Below, in pieces: positions 50,144-59,340 of a stretch of DNA of 64,000 bases. The stretch is taken from positions 62,001 to 126,000 of the forward strand of contig NZ_JBFEFH010000017.1 in NCBI RefSeq assembly GCF_040717455.1. Reading direction: 5' to 3'. The notes beneath the pieces were generated by a model that was given only the letters and a program-made list of their open reading frames with translations, was not told where the DNA came from and made no database searches. A program made the position numbers and the translations under genes. The stretch is from Tautonia sp040717455 (lineage in GTDB: Bacteria > Planctomycetota > Planctomycetia > Isosphaerales > Isosphaeraceae). Position 1 is the stretch's first letter; each line of letters begins with the position of its first letter.

Positions 50144-51403
50144 TCATCGCCCCGCCCCTCCTTCGCCGGTGTCCGACCGGACCAGCACCTCGAAGACCTG
50201 GCCCCGGCGGATGCGACGAACGGAGAAGTCCAGGCCCCCTTCCCGGAACGTCGCGCCGGGGCGGGGCGGCTGGCCGAGCCGCCCGGCAAGCCAGGCCGCG
50301 ACGGTAAGCTCGGCGTCCGTCAGCGGCACGTCCAGGCGATCGGCCAGTTCTCCCACCGGCACGCCGCCGCCGACGAGCCACGCCCCGTCCCCCCTCGGCT
50401 GGAACATCCGGGGCAGGCTGCTTACCGGATACTCGTCCTCCAGCTCCCCGACGAGTTCCTCGATGATGTCTTCCAGCGTGATCAGGCCCAGCGTCTTGCC
50501 GTCGTCGTCCCGGACGATGGCGATGTGAACATGCTGCTCCACGTACACCTTCAGCAGGTCCGAGGCCTGCTCGTCCGGCGTCGTGACGTGGATCGGCCGG
50601 ATGATCTCCCCCAGGCTGCCGACCTCGAACCCGCTCCGGGAATGCGTGATCAGGTCCTTGAAGTTGACGTAGCCGAGCACGCGATCCGCGTCGGATCCCT
50701 CGCAGACCGGGAACCGCGTATGAGGGGTCGCCTGCGCCCTGCCGATCGCCTCGTCGACCGTCTGCTCCGTCGACAGGAAGGCGACATCCTCGACCGGGAT
50801 CATCAGCTGGCCGACGCATCGCGAGGTCAGCCGGGTCGTCTCCTTGATGATCCGCTCCTGGTGCGAGCCGATCAGGTTCGATAGCCTCGCCAGCCCCGCC
50901 AGCGCCGTGATCTCCTCGATCGTCGCGTCGGGCTGCTCCCCTTTCTTGCGCCGGGGTTCGAAGGGGCGGTTGATGAAGTGGATCAGCCAGAGCACCGGCG
51001 AGAGCACCTTGATCAGGATCGCGAGCGGCCGGGCGATCCAGGGGGCGAGCTGTCGGTTGTAGCGCACCCCCATCGTCTTGGGCAGGATCTCGGTGAACTG
51101 GAGCATCAGGAAGGTGAACAGGATCGAGAAGTAGATGATCCCGTCCTCCCCGAATTGCTCCTCGAATTCGGCCCCGGCGAGGGTCGCCCCGATCGTGTGC
51201 GCCGCGGTGTTCAGGATCAGGATCACCGCGATCGGTCGCTGGACGTCAGCCTTGAATCTCCTCCAAAGCTCTCCCGAGGCCGGATGCCGCCGGGCGACCT
51301 CGCCCACCTGGCTCGGCGTGAGGCTCAGCAGCGAAGCCTCCAGCAGCGAGCAGAGTGCGGAAATCGAGAGCGCGGCGACCACGCTGACAATCAGGACGAT
51401 CAT
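50144..51403 (-). CDS. CNNM/CorC-type hemolysin-family membrane protein
   Basis: A 419-residue protein starting at ATG 51403 (GGGAG upstream). The N-terminal CNNM membrane domain (residues 1-165) has MIVLIVSVVAALSISALCSLLEASLLSL and ILILNTAAHTIGATLAG. The CBS pair (about 190-310) includes RFPVCEGSD and GLITLEDIIEELVGEL. The C-terminal CorC/HlyC domain (330-419) has VGGGVPVGELADRLDV. The family is linked to magnesium/cobalt transport rather than haemolysis. It is divergent from the kinase-like gene, with 414 bases between. Confidence 0.9.
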   Translation of the reverse strand: MIVLIVSVVAALSISALCSLLEASLLSLTPSQVGEVARRHPASGELWRRFKADVQRPIAVILILNTAAHTIGATLAGAEFEEQFGEDGIIYFSILFTFLMLQFTEILPKTMGVRYNRQLAPWIARPLAILIKVLSPVLWLIHFINRPFEPRRKKGEQPDATIEEITALAGLARLSNLIGSHQERIIKETTRLTSRCVGQLMIPVEDVAFLSTEQTVDEAIGRAQATPHTRFPVCEGSDADRVLGYVNFKDLITHSRSGFEVGSLGEIIRPIHVTTPDEQASDLLKVYVEQHVHIAIVRDDDGKTLGLITLEDIIEELVGELEDEYPVSSLPRMFQPRGDGAWLVGGGVPVGELADRLDVPLTDAELTVAAWLAGRLGQPPRPGATFREGGLDFSVRRIRRGQVFEVLVRSDTGEGGAGR

Positions 51404-51817
51404 CCGGGGATTCTCCCATCCGGCGCATCCGAGGCCGGTGCTGTCGAGTTCTGGGCCGCGGGTCGCCCCGGGGCGGTGGCAACCCAAGGGAGGCCAGTGT
51501 TCAGCAAGTCCCGAGCCGACGCAACCCTGCCCCCCCGGGGCGATCCCCGGGATCGGTGCCCGGCCGGACGCGGCTCCTCCCGACCTCCCCGGCCGCGAGA
51601 CCCGGCGTCGATCCCCTCCCGGGCGTCGCGCCGAGGGGGCACGCCGCCCCCGATCCCCGGGACACCCCCGCCGATCGAACCGGAGATCCCCGCCCCTCCG
51701 CGCCGGCTCCCGCTGGCGTTGGCCCCGTCCATCGGTAAGATCGAGGGATGTCGTCTTCGACCGAGGTCAAGGGTGCCTCGACGCCTTGCATCTGCTCGCC
51801 TGGGGAGGAATCCGCGC
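51404..51817. other. Intergenic region between divergent genes
   Basis: About 410 bases between the CorC-type gene and the kinase-like gene. Both promoters must lie here by position. Only Arg/Pro-rich shadow frames are open; I see no confident box pair or repeat. Confidence 0.4.
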
Positions 51818-52690
51818 ATGTCTGGGGGATCTAGCGACGACCGTCCGCGACTTTCGGGCATGAAGTACCTCGTCGAGTCGATCGTCAGCACCGATGACAC
51901 CGGCACGATCATGCTCATCGCCGACCAGGGGAAGCTCGGCCGCCGCTACGCCCTGAAGGTCATCAAGCGCGAGGACAAGTCGTCCGACGTCCACCTCGCC
52001 CTGGCCAAAGGCGCCTGCGAGGCCTCGGCCAAGCTCGGCCACCCGGTCCCGATGAAGTACCACGACTTCCAGTCGAAGAAGAAGTGGTTCCGCGTCGACC
52101 GCGGCGAGCTGCTCATGGAGTACGTCCCCGGCAGGTCGCTCGACCAGCTCGAAGACCTCTCGCTCGATCAACTGGTCCTCGTCTTCCAGAAGGTCGCCGC
52201 CGGCCTCGCCCACATGCACCGCCGGGGGGTCCGCCACGGCGACCTCTCGCCGAAGCACGTCATGCTCACCAAGGCCGGCGAGGTCAAGCTGCTCGGCTAC
52301 GGCCTGACCCTCGTCCCCGGCCCGCTCCGCGAGCAATACAAGGGGACCCGCCTCTACCAGGCCCCCGAGCAGATCCGCGGCAAGATCCTCGGCGAACGCT
52401 CCGACATCTACGCCCTAGGCGCCCTCATGTACCACCTCATGACCGGCCAGCCCGCCAACGTCGGCGGCCGGGCTAAGGGGGACATCGAGAAGATCTCCCT
52501 CCCCGCCCGCCTCAACCCCGCCATCTCCGCCCCCCTGAACAGCCTGCTCGTCGCCTGCCTCCAGAGCGACCCCCCCAAACGCCCCGAGACCATGTACGAG
52601 GTCAGCCAGCGCCTCGACGCCATCGTCCAGGACATGAAGCTCGACGACGCCCTCCTCCGCGGCGCCGTCCGCGGTACCCCCACCGCCTGA
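51818..52690 (+). CDS. Protein-kinase-fold protein, probable pseudokinase
   Basis: A 290-residue Hanks-type kinase domain with GGAGGAA before its ATG. The ATP lysine is K47 (YALKVIK). The catalytic loop is HGDLSPKH (140-147): the aspartate D142 is kept, the usual Arg is Gly, the LKPxN Lys is Ser and the Asn is His. The DFG motif is GYG (160-162), so the metal-binding Asp is missing. APE is kept (182-184). No membrane helix or extra sensor domain. It is most likely a pseudokinase that binds or scaffolds, although some kinases lacking DFG retain weak activity. Confidence 0.85.
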   Translation: MSGGSSDDRPRLSGMKYLVESIVSTDDTGTIMLIADQGKLGRRYALKVIKREDKSSDVHLALAKGACEASAKLGHPVPMKYHDFQSKKKWFRVDRGELLMEYVPGRSLDQLEDLSLDQLVLVFQKVAAGLAHMHRRGVRHGDLSPKHVMLTKAGEVKLLGYGLTLVPGPLREQYKGTRLYQAPEQIRGKILGERSDIYALGALMYHLMTGQPANVGGRAKGDIEKISLPARLNPAISAPLNSLLVACLQSDPPKRPETMYEVSQRLDAIVQDMKLDDALLRGAVRGTPTA

Positions 52691-53097
52691 GGCCGGATCG
52701 CGTGGGGGAGTTCATTGCGGATCGGCGGGCGGAATCGACCACTCCAAACTCGGTCGGGGGCGGCTCTGCCCGCCGACCGGTGCAACGATTTGGATCGAAG
52801 CCATTCGGATCGGGTCCTCCTCGCACGAGATGGGAGTCGGGGAAAGAGCCAGCCCAGGCACGCGCAATCAAAAACCCGAGCACGTTCCAGAACAAACCCG
52901 ATTTTATCCTTGACATCACCTGATGTCCGTGCGACTGTACCCATGATATGAATTCTTGTGCGTCGCCTTGAGTCTCGCGAGGCGAGATCCACTTTGGGGG
53001 CTCCTCCACTCCCAACGACCTCGCCGAAGGGCGGCCCCATCGACAAAACGGGTGGCAACGATTTGATCCCCGCGGTCTCGACACTTTGAGACTCCCT
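52691..53097. other. Intergenic region with promoter/operator
   Basis: About 400 bases between the kinase-like gene and the DUF1573 gene. It holds a promoter-like TTGACA at 52910 and an overlapping 7-bp palindrome (listed separately). No gene is supported. Confidence 0.5.
52910..52927 (+). promoter_or_regulatory. -35 box with overlapping palindromic operator
   Basis: TTGACA at 52910-52915 overlaps a perfect dyad GACATCA-CC-TGATGTC (52912-52927). A weak -10 (GACTGT, 52933-52938) follows at about 17 bases. The dyad covers the -35 box, so its binder would be a repressor. It lies 170 bases before the DUF1573 gene and may control the following four genes. Confidence 0.5.
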
Positions 53098-54135
53098 ATG
53101 TGGGCTTATCGGGCCATAGCAGGCTTCGGTTGCCTGGTCGTTGGCCTATCCTCGCCCTGGCTCTCCCAACGCCAGCAAGGGGCGCCGGGGCATCTCGTCG
53201 CGGAGCAGTCACGAGTCGAGTGGGGCGGGCAGCCTCCGGATGACACGGAGGCCGAGTATCCCGACCGTCCTACATTCGTTCTGACGAATGTGGGCGACTT
53301 CCCGGTGCGGATCCTTTCTGCCAGGAGCAGTTGCGGATGCGTGGCCCCGAAGGTGGGCGAAGCGGTCGTCCCTCCCGGCGGCCGGACGTCCGTCACGGTC
53401 GAGCCGCAGCCGACGGAGGTCGGCGACCGCGAAGTTCTGATCGAGATTGAGGCGGATTCGCCGGCCGAGCCCTGGTTCGAGCTCGGACTCCGCCTGACCG
53501 GGGGCCGCCGTCTCCCGTATTTGTATCGCGTTTCTGGCGACCTCAATTTCCGCTGGGAAGGCGACCCGTCCGGGATGGAGCGTGAAGTGTTCGTCGAGAT
53601 GGTCGGGACGCGGGCGATGCCACAGCCCACGAGCGACCTGAACTTCCTTCGCTTCGGTACGGCCACCGTCGACAGCGACCCAGGGGTCCTCGTGAGGCGC
53701 GACTGCTTCCCGGTGATCCTCGGCTCTTCGCCGCCCGACGAGTTCGTCGGTGAGGTCGGCGTGGTCGACCCCTGGCTCCCGAGCCGCGTCCAATCGATCC
53801 GAGTCCTGGGACGGGCCGACGCCCCGCTCCGCGCCATCCCCCCCCGTCTCCTGCTGGGCGGCGATGCCGACTCGGGCGCCCGTTTCTTCGTCAAGTCGGC
53901 CGGGCCGCGGCCCCGCCTGCACGCGACGGACCAGGCGGATGGGCCAGCCCCATTGCAGATCATTCCGGTCGAGGACGATGACACCCCGGGCCTCCACGCC
54001 TTCGAAATCCGAAAAGATCGAGGCATGCCCATCCGCGAGGGAGGCTATTCCATCCGTGCCGAGGTCGACGAATCCCCCGTGAAAGGACTTACCATTCCGG
54101 TCCTGGTCAAGGTGAATGAAGAGGTGGACCGATGA
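53098..54135 (+). CDS. Membrane-anchored DUF1573 protein
   Basis: A 345-residue protein (ATG 53098; a TTG four codons upstream is also possible and neither has a clear ribosome site). Residues 3-22 form a signal anchor. The DUF1573 Ig-like domain has PTFVLTNVGDFPVRILSARSSCGCVAP (near 60-85) with the conserved SSCGC, then VVPPGGRTSVTVEP. A second domain follows up to the end. DUF1573 proteins are extracytoplasmic and frequent in Planctomycetes; no function is proven. Its stop overlaps the next ATG (ATGA). Confidence 0.85.
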   Translation: MWAYRAIAGFGCLVVGLSSPWLSQRQQGAPGHLVAEQSRVEWGGQPPDDTEAEYPDRPTFVLTNVGDFPVRILSARSSCGCVAPKVGEAVVPPGGRTSVTVEPQPTEVGDREVLIEIEADSPAEPWFELGLRLTGGRRLPYLYRVSGDLNFRWEGDPSGMEREVFVEMVGTRAMPQPTSDLNFLRFGTATVDSDPGVLVRRDCFPVILGSSPPDEFVGEVGVVDPWLPSRVQSIRVLGRADAPLRAIPPRLLLGGDADSGARFFVKSAGPRPRLHATDQADGPAPLQIIPVEDDDTPGLHAFEIRKDRGMPIREGGYSIRAEVDESPVKGLTIPVLVKVNEEVDR

Positions 54136-55145
54136 CATCCCCACGCGAGAACACCCGCCGGCCCGGGTTCACGCTCGTCGAGCTGCTCGTCACCGTCGGC
54201 ATCATCTCCGTCCTCGTCGGCCTGACCCTGCCTGCCGTCCAGTCGGCGCGCGAGGCGGCCCGGCGTGCCCGATGTGCTGACAGGCAGCGCCAACTGATCC
54301 AGGCGGTCCACGCGTTCGAGGCAGCTCACAACGGGCTTCCCAGTGCCGCCACCGACCACATCCCCCTGCACCTGGCCCCCGGCTGGTTCGTGCGCGGCTC
54401 GATCTTCGTCGCGCTGCTGCCCCACCTGGAGCAGGTTGCGCTGTCCCAGGCGCTCAACTTCGAGGTCCCCGCCGTAGACCTCGTCCCTCCGGCGAACGTC
54501 ACGGCGGCGACGCGGACCCTCGACGTCCTGCTCTGCCCGAGCGACCCGTATACCGACGCCGACCCCTATGGCTGCACGAACGTTCGGGCCAACGTCGGCC
54601 TCAACGAACACCGCAGAGTCCCTTCCATCCGCGGGGGGGTGTCAATGGAGCTGATCGACACCGGCCCGTTCTCCCAGAACGGCCTCCTGCGCCGCGTGAG
54701 TGAGATCCGCGACGGCCTGTCGAACACCCTGGCGTTCTCGGAGAAGAGCGTCGGCTCCGGCGGAGGCCGGTTCGACCCCTCTCGCGACTGGATCTCGGTG
54801 ATCGGGCGGTACAACTACGAGGCCTCCGCCGACGAGTGGATCGGCCTCTGCTCCGGGCTGGGGCCGGAAAGCACGGCACAGGGCCAGACGAACGGGGGCC
54901 GGGCCTGGCTCCTGGACCTTCCCGTCTACTCGGCCTTCTTCCCGTCCGTGCCCCCGAACAGCCCGGTCCCCGACTGCAGCCTCGGGCCCTACCAGGGGAT
55001 CCGCGCGGCTCGCAGCGGCCACCCGGGCGGTGTCAACGCCGCCATGGCCGACGGCTCGGTCCGCTGGTTCGCCGACTCGATCGACCAGCAGACCTGGCGG
55101 GCGCTCGGCACCCGCTCGGGTGGTGAGCCCGTGACCTTCGAGTGA
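54132..55145 (+). CDS. DUF1559 pseudopilin-like protein
   Basis: A 337-residue protein coupled to the DUF1573 gene. The prepilin-type leader is RRPGFTLVELLVTVGIISVLVGLTLPAV, the family core is QSAREAARRARCADRQRQLIQAVHAF, and the C-terminal H-X9-DG motif is HPGGVNAAMADG near residue 305. It would be processed by a prepilin peptidase and assemble in a type II secretion-like structure. Unlike most copies it sits in an operon with dedicated neighbours. Confidence 0.92.
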   Translation: MTSPRENTRRPGFTLVELLVTVGIISVLVGLTLPAVQSAREAARRARCADRQRQLIQAVHAFEAAHNGLPSAATDHIPLHLAPGWFVRGSIFVALLPHLEQVALSQALNFEVPAVDLVPPANVTAATRTLDVLLCPSDPYTDADPYGCTNVRANVGLNEHRRVPSIRGGVSMELIDTGPFSQNGLLRRVSEIRDGLSNTLAFSEKSVGSGGGRFDPSRDWISVIGRYNYEASADEWIGLCSGLGPESTAQGQTNGGRAWLLDLPVYSAFFPSVPPNSPVPDCSLGPYQGIRAARSGHPGGVNAAMADGSVRWFADSIDQQTWRALGTRSGGEPVTFE

Positions 55146-55211
55146 CCGCGACGCGACTGGGGCGACGCGACACCTCGACGGTTCCTCTCGGAGCAGAAGG
55201 GAGAATTCCGG

Positions 55212-55601
55212 ATGAAGCGAGTGCTGATGTCGAAGCCGGTCGGACGTCCCCTGTGCGTCCTCCTTACAGTCGCGTTCGTGCTGGCGGCCGCCTTCCTGAT
55301 CCCGGCGCCGACCGAGGCCCAGTTACAATCCGAGATACAGCACAATCCCGGGTCGCCTCGAAAGTGTAACAAGGCCGGGACTCAGGTTTGCTACGGTTGC
55401 AGTGTGCTCAAGAGCCCGGGGAATGCGGGCTGCGACTTCGGCCAGCCGCCGAACGGATTCTTCTTCGGGACATGCGCCTTGACCGGCGTCCCCGGCCTGG
55501 GGTGCACCGAGCAATTCTGGTTATGCGGCCCTTACCGAACTTGTACGAATCCGCCCGTCCTCTTCGGGCCGTGCACCGGATCGTATTTCGCCTGTCGGTA
55601 A
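55212..55601 (+). CDS. Cys-rich secreted protein
   Basis: A 129-residue protein starting at ATG 55212 with a signal peptide (ending PTEAQ near residue 36). The mature part has about nine cysteines in a disulfide-knot-like arrangement (RKCNKAGTQVCYGCSVLKSPGNAGCDFG, then CALTG, GCTEQFWLCGPYRTCTNPP, CTGSYFACR). No family recognised. Its place just after the pseudopilin-like gene suggests it may be a cargo or surface partner of that system, which is inference. Confidence 0.7.
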   Translation: MKRVLMSKPVGRPLCVLLTVAFVLAAAFLIPAPTEAQLQSEIQHNPGSPRKCNKAGTQVCYGCSVLKSPGNAGCDFGQPPNGFFFGTCALTGVPGLGCTEQFWLCGPYRTCTNPPVLFGPCTGSYFACR

Positions 55602-55926
55602 GTGTGGGCCGAGCGGTCGGGGTCGCCCCGGTCCACGATCTCGACCGATCGTGACGGAGTCGCGCGATCGGGGGGCTCACCGATCGCGTGTCTTCGACCC
55701 CGGCCCGTCCGCAGCGCGGCCCCGCCGCGGACACTGCCCAACCTCGACCCGTGCGGGGATGGGCGCCGCACTCCCGATGAGAGGGAGGCGTCGCACAGCT
55801 CGGCGGGCCAGGCGGCACACGGATCGGGCCGGAGTCGGCCTCGTTTCGATGCGCCTCTCACGGCTCGACAACGCGATTGGCACCCATCGGTCCTCCCTCA
55901 TGACCTTCCAACGAGAGGCGTCAGAC

Positions 55927-56889
55927 ATGGAAACACCGAACGCCCTGGCGGCCGAACGACTCGCCTGGTTGATGGACAGTTGGACGTCCGTCGAGGTGCG
56001 TACGCTCGTCGCGATGAGAAACCACCAGGCGTCGGGAGACGAGATGCAATACTCGTCGACGACCACCACGAACCACTACATCGAGACCGTCGACGGGAAG
56101 CGTGCCTTCGAGGAGCACACCGTCTCCAGCGACGGCGCACCGATGACGTGCAACTACTACACGGACGGCACCCAGTCCGCGACGGTCTATATCGGCACCC
56201 TGCCGAACGGCGAGGAGACGGAGTCGGTGATGATCCGCCGCTCCTTCGGCATGGACGACCGGGGGTGGCACCACTGTCCCGAGCCGCTGATGTACTTTTA
56301 CGCCGGGCTCCGTCCGCTCCACGTGGTGCTCGCCGACGCCGACTACCTCGGCACGAGCCGCCACCTCGACCGCGACTGTCACGTCTTCCTCGTCGATCGG
56401 ACCGCGGGAAAGATCCAGCAGGACACGGTCTATCACCTCGACCAGGCTACGGCGATCCCGCTCAAGGTCTGCATGTATCAGGACGAGGACACCCGGGCGG
56501 GCGACCAGCCGACGACCGTCTGGGCCGCCAAATCATTCGACGAAGTCGGAGGCCGTCCCTTCCCCCTGAACTCCGAGCAACGAATCTACCTGGCCGACAA
56601 TCCCAGCAAGCCGTACATCGAACGGGAGATCGTGGTTGAGTCCCTCACGTTCGACCAGAGCTACCCCACGTCGACCTTCCAGCCAACCCCTGGGCCGCGG
56701 GCACGTGTCCTCAACGAGATTACGCGGGAATTCACGCCCCCGAAGGAGGAGGCGACGTTCACGGAGGTGTCCCAGCCGATCCGTGCCGTCCCGAACCGCA
56801 ACTGGTCGGACAGCGTCCCGACGCTGACCCTCGGCTTCGGCCTTCTCGTCCTGACGACAAGCGTTGTCCTCTGGTGGCGGCGGCGCTGA
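55927..56889 (+). CDS. C-terminally anchored protein, unknown function
   Basis: A 320-residue protein, starting at ATG 55927 (AGAGG upstream) rather than an ATG nine codons earlier that lacks a ribosome site. No signal peptide is evident. The body is beta-rich (NHYIETVDGKRAFEEHTVSSDGAP, HLDRDCHVFLVDRTAGKIQQDTVYHLD). The last 25 residues form one membrane helix ending in WWRRR (TLGFGLLVLTTSVVLWWRRR), an arrangement like a sorting or tail-anchor signal. It closes the DUF1573/DUF1559 cluster. Confidence 0.7.
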   Translation: METPNALAAERLAWLMDSWTSVEVRTLVAMRNHQASGDEMQYSSTTTTNHYIETVDGKRAFEEHTVSSDGAPMTCNYYTDGTQSATVYIGTLPNGEETESVMIRRSFGMDDRGWHHCPEPLMYFYAGLRPLHVVLADADYLGTSRHLDRDCHVFLVDRTAGKIQQDTVYHLDQATAIPLKVCMYQDEDTRAGDQPTTVWAAKSFDEVGGRPFPLNSEQRIYLADNPSKPYIEREIVVESLTFDQSYPTSTFQPTPGPRARVLNEITREFTPPKEEATFTEVSQPIRAVPNRNWSDSVPTLTLGFGLLVLTTSVVLWWRRR

Positions 56890-57709
56890 TGCCCCTCGGC
56901 GTCCCACGCCCGGCCCTCCCGGTCGGCGGGCATCGCCGCCTCCGACCGAGTCCCGATCGGGCGGCCCCGCCCGATGATCCGCAATAAGCACAAATTCACG
57001 CAATCAACCAATTGGAACTTCTCCGTCCCTTTTTCCCCGACGACTCCCCGATACCCTTGCTGGCCCCGTCCCAAGGTTTTGTGACTGTACTTGCCCAGAA
57101 TCACGATGATATGGGAGACGGTCGATCATTCCCGATCGGCCGTCGCTGCTCGCCTCGCGCCTCGATCCTCTCCTCTATGGCAACTCGCCCAGACCATCAA
57201 TTCGCCCCTCGCGATGGCTCCTCCCCCTCGGCCGACCCCCCTCGGAGCGACCACTCCTCGCCCGACCCTCCTCCTTCCCGCCTTCCCAAACACTCATTCC
57301 CGAAACGAACCACATTGCAGCCCACAAAGTCTTTCCACAAAAAAGGTTACAGGATGTACCACGGGCGCACCGGGCACGATCGATTGGCGCACCGACCGCA
57401 ATTGCCACTCCTCCCTGATCATCGTCCCGAGACGGCGGAGCGTCCGGATCGTCCCGGCCCCGCAGGCTGATCTTCGACCGGCCAGCCCGTCCCCCCAGCC
57501 TCCCGGACGATTCCCGAAACGGCCCCACGTCAATCGCCGTAACCGTTTTGGGAATCGACGAATTCGGAGCATCTCCGGGAGCGCTCCGGGGCGCACCGGA
57601 CAGCGTCCTGGGGGCGCACCGAAGGCCTCCAGGGCGCCCCCGTGACCGGGGACCTCGGATCGGATAAGGTGTCACTCGGTCCGGTCCCCCAGAGCGAGGA
57701 GCCTCTCCC
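56890..57709. other. Long intergenic region, no gene supported
   Basis: About 820 bases between the anchored protein and the sulfatase. It carries GGCGCACCG four times (57364, 57386, 57590 and 57613) and a stretch at 57081-57120 with GACTGTAC and ATGATATG, also present before the DUF1573 cluster. No RNA gene or coding frame could be supported. Confidence 0.45.
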
Positions 57710-59110
57710 ATGATTGCGCCCCTGCTGGCCGCCTTGCCGATGCTGGCGACGGCCCCGCCCCCCCTTGACGACGCCCCCCGGCCGAACCTGGTGGTGATCT
57801 TCACCGACGACCTCGGCTACGGCGACCTCTCCTGCTACGGGAACCCGACGATCGCCACCCCTCACCTCGACCGGATGGCCGCCGAGGGCCAGCGCTGGAC
57901 GCAGTTCTACGTCGGGGCGAGCGTCTGCACCCCCAGCCGGGCCGCCCTGATGACCGGCCGCCTGCCGATCCGATCCGGCATGTGCAACACCCGCCACCGT
58001 GTCCTCTTCCCCGACTCCACCGGCGGCCTGCCCGCCAGCGAGACCACCCTGGCCGAGGCCCTCAGGGACCTCGGCTATGCCACCGGAGCCGTCGGGAAAT
58101 GGCACCTCGGTCACCGGCCCGAATATCTCCCCACGAACCACGGCTTCGATTCGTACTACGGCATCCCCTACAGCAACGACATGGACCGCCTCCCCTCGGC
58201 CCCCTCGGGCCGCGTCGCGATCACCGAGCCTCAGATCGAGTACTTCAACGTCCCCCTGCTTCGAGACACCGAGATCATCGAACGCCCGACCGATCAACGG
58301 ACCCTCACCCGACGCTACACCGAGCAGTCCGTCCGCTTCATCCGAGACCATACCGAAGGGGATCAGCCCTTCTTCCTCTACCTCGCCCACTCGATGCCGC
58401 ACGTGCCGCTCTTCCGATCTCAGCAATTTGAAGACGTGAGCCTCCGGGGGCTCTACGGCGACGTGGTCGAGGAGATCGACTGGTCCGTCGGCCAGATCCT
58501 CGACGCGATCCGGGGGCTGGGCATCGCCGAGCAGACCCTGGTCGTCTTCACGAGCGACAACGGCCCGTGGCTGACCTACGACCAGCAGGGCGGCTCGGCC
58601 GGCCTGCTCCGCAACGGCAAGGGGAGCACCTGGGAAGGGGGCATGCGAGAGCCCTTCCTCGCCTGGTGGCCCGGAACGGTCCCCGCCGGTCAGGTTGTCC
58701 CCGACCTCGGGACGACAATGGACCTCCTCCCCACCGCCGTCCTACTAGCCGGGGGCGAGCCGCCGAGCGACCGGATCCTCGACGGCGTTGATCTCCGCCC
58801 GGCCCTGCTCGACACCGGTCCCAGCCCCCGAGACTCCGTCTTCTACTACCGGGGGACCGAACTCTACGCCGTCCGTCTCGGCCCTTACAAGGCCCACTTC
58901 ATCACCCAGGAGCCTTACGGACAGAACACCAACCGCATCGAGCACGACCCGCCGTTGCTCTTCCACCTGGAGCACGACCCCTCCGAGCGGTTCGACCTCT
59001 CGGCCGACCACCCCGAGGTCCTCGCCCGCATCCGGCGCCTGGCCGACGCGCACCGGGCCACGGTCGAGCCGGTGCCGAACCAGCTCGAAACCCGCATCCC
59101 CGCTGACTGA
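57710..59110 (+). CDS. Exported arylsulfatase
   Basis: A 466-residue sulfatase with a short signal peptide. The metal-binding DD is at residues 33-34 (VVIFTDDLGYGDL). The formylglycine motif CTPSR is at residues 73-77, so C73 would be converted by a formylglycine-generating enzyme. GKWHLGH and the later VVFTSDNGPW complete the active site. The family removes sulfate from polysaccharides and is greatly expanded in planctomycetes; the substrate is unknown. Confidence 0.93.
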   Translation: MIAPLLAALPMLATAPPPLDDAPRPNLVVIFTDDLGYGDLSCYGNPTIATPHLDRMAAEGQRWTQFYVGASVCTPSRAALMTGRLPIRSGMCNTRHRVLFPDSTGGLPASETTLAEALRDLGYATGAVGKWHLGHRPEYLPTNHGFDSYYGIPYSNDMDRLPSAPSGRVAITEPQIEYFNVPLLRDTEIIERPTDQRTLTRRYTEQSVRFIRDHTEGDQPFFLYLAHSMPHVPLFRSQQFEDVSLRGLYGDVVEEIDWSVGQILDAIRGLGIAEQTLVVFTSDNGPWLTYDQQGGSAGLLRNGKGSTWEGGMREPFLAWWPGTVPAGQVVPDLGTTMDLLPTAVLLAGGEPPSDRILDGVDLRPALLDTGPSPRDSVFYYRGTELYAVRLGPYKAHFITQEPYGQNTNRIEHDPPLLFHLEHDPSERFDLSADHPEVLARIRRLADAHRATVEPVPNQLETRIPAD

Positions 59111-59167
59111 CCTTTGCCCCCGACCCGGCCTTCGACCGGCCCTGAGCGATCCGACGAATCCGAGCAA

Positions 59168-59249
59168 TGCGAGAGGAGGGAGTCGAACCCTCACGCCTTT
59201 CGGCACAGGAACCTAAATCCTGCGTGTCTGCCAGTTCCACCACTCTCGC
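59168..59249 (-). tRNA. tRNA-Leu (TAG)
   Basis: A minus-strand class II tRNA of 82 nt. The acceptor stem is GCGAGAG/CTCTCGC with discriminator A; the anticodon stem CAGGA/TCCTG has loop TTTAGGT (anticodon TAG, reading CTA/CTN leucine codons). A short variable arm and the T arm (GAGGG-TTCGACT-CCCTC) are present. CCA is not encoded. No strong promoter is visible upstream. Confidence 0.92.
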
Positions 59250-59340
59250 AGAACGTTCCGTCTGACTCGGGCACCACTCGATCGAAGACTGGCCCGACCT
59301 CCTCAAGTGTACCCACCCCAACCCAATCGGTCCATCGCTG

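Noticed and set aside
48517..50307. 596-codon frame on the plus strand
   Set aside because: Antisense of the Gfo/Idh/MocA gene, extending into intergenic DNA; no start signal or domain.
57091..57645. 184-codon frame in the gap before the sulfatase
   Set aside because: Pro/Ser/Arg/Thr-rich low-complexity with no start signal; the region looks non-coding.
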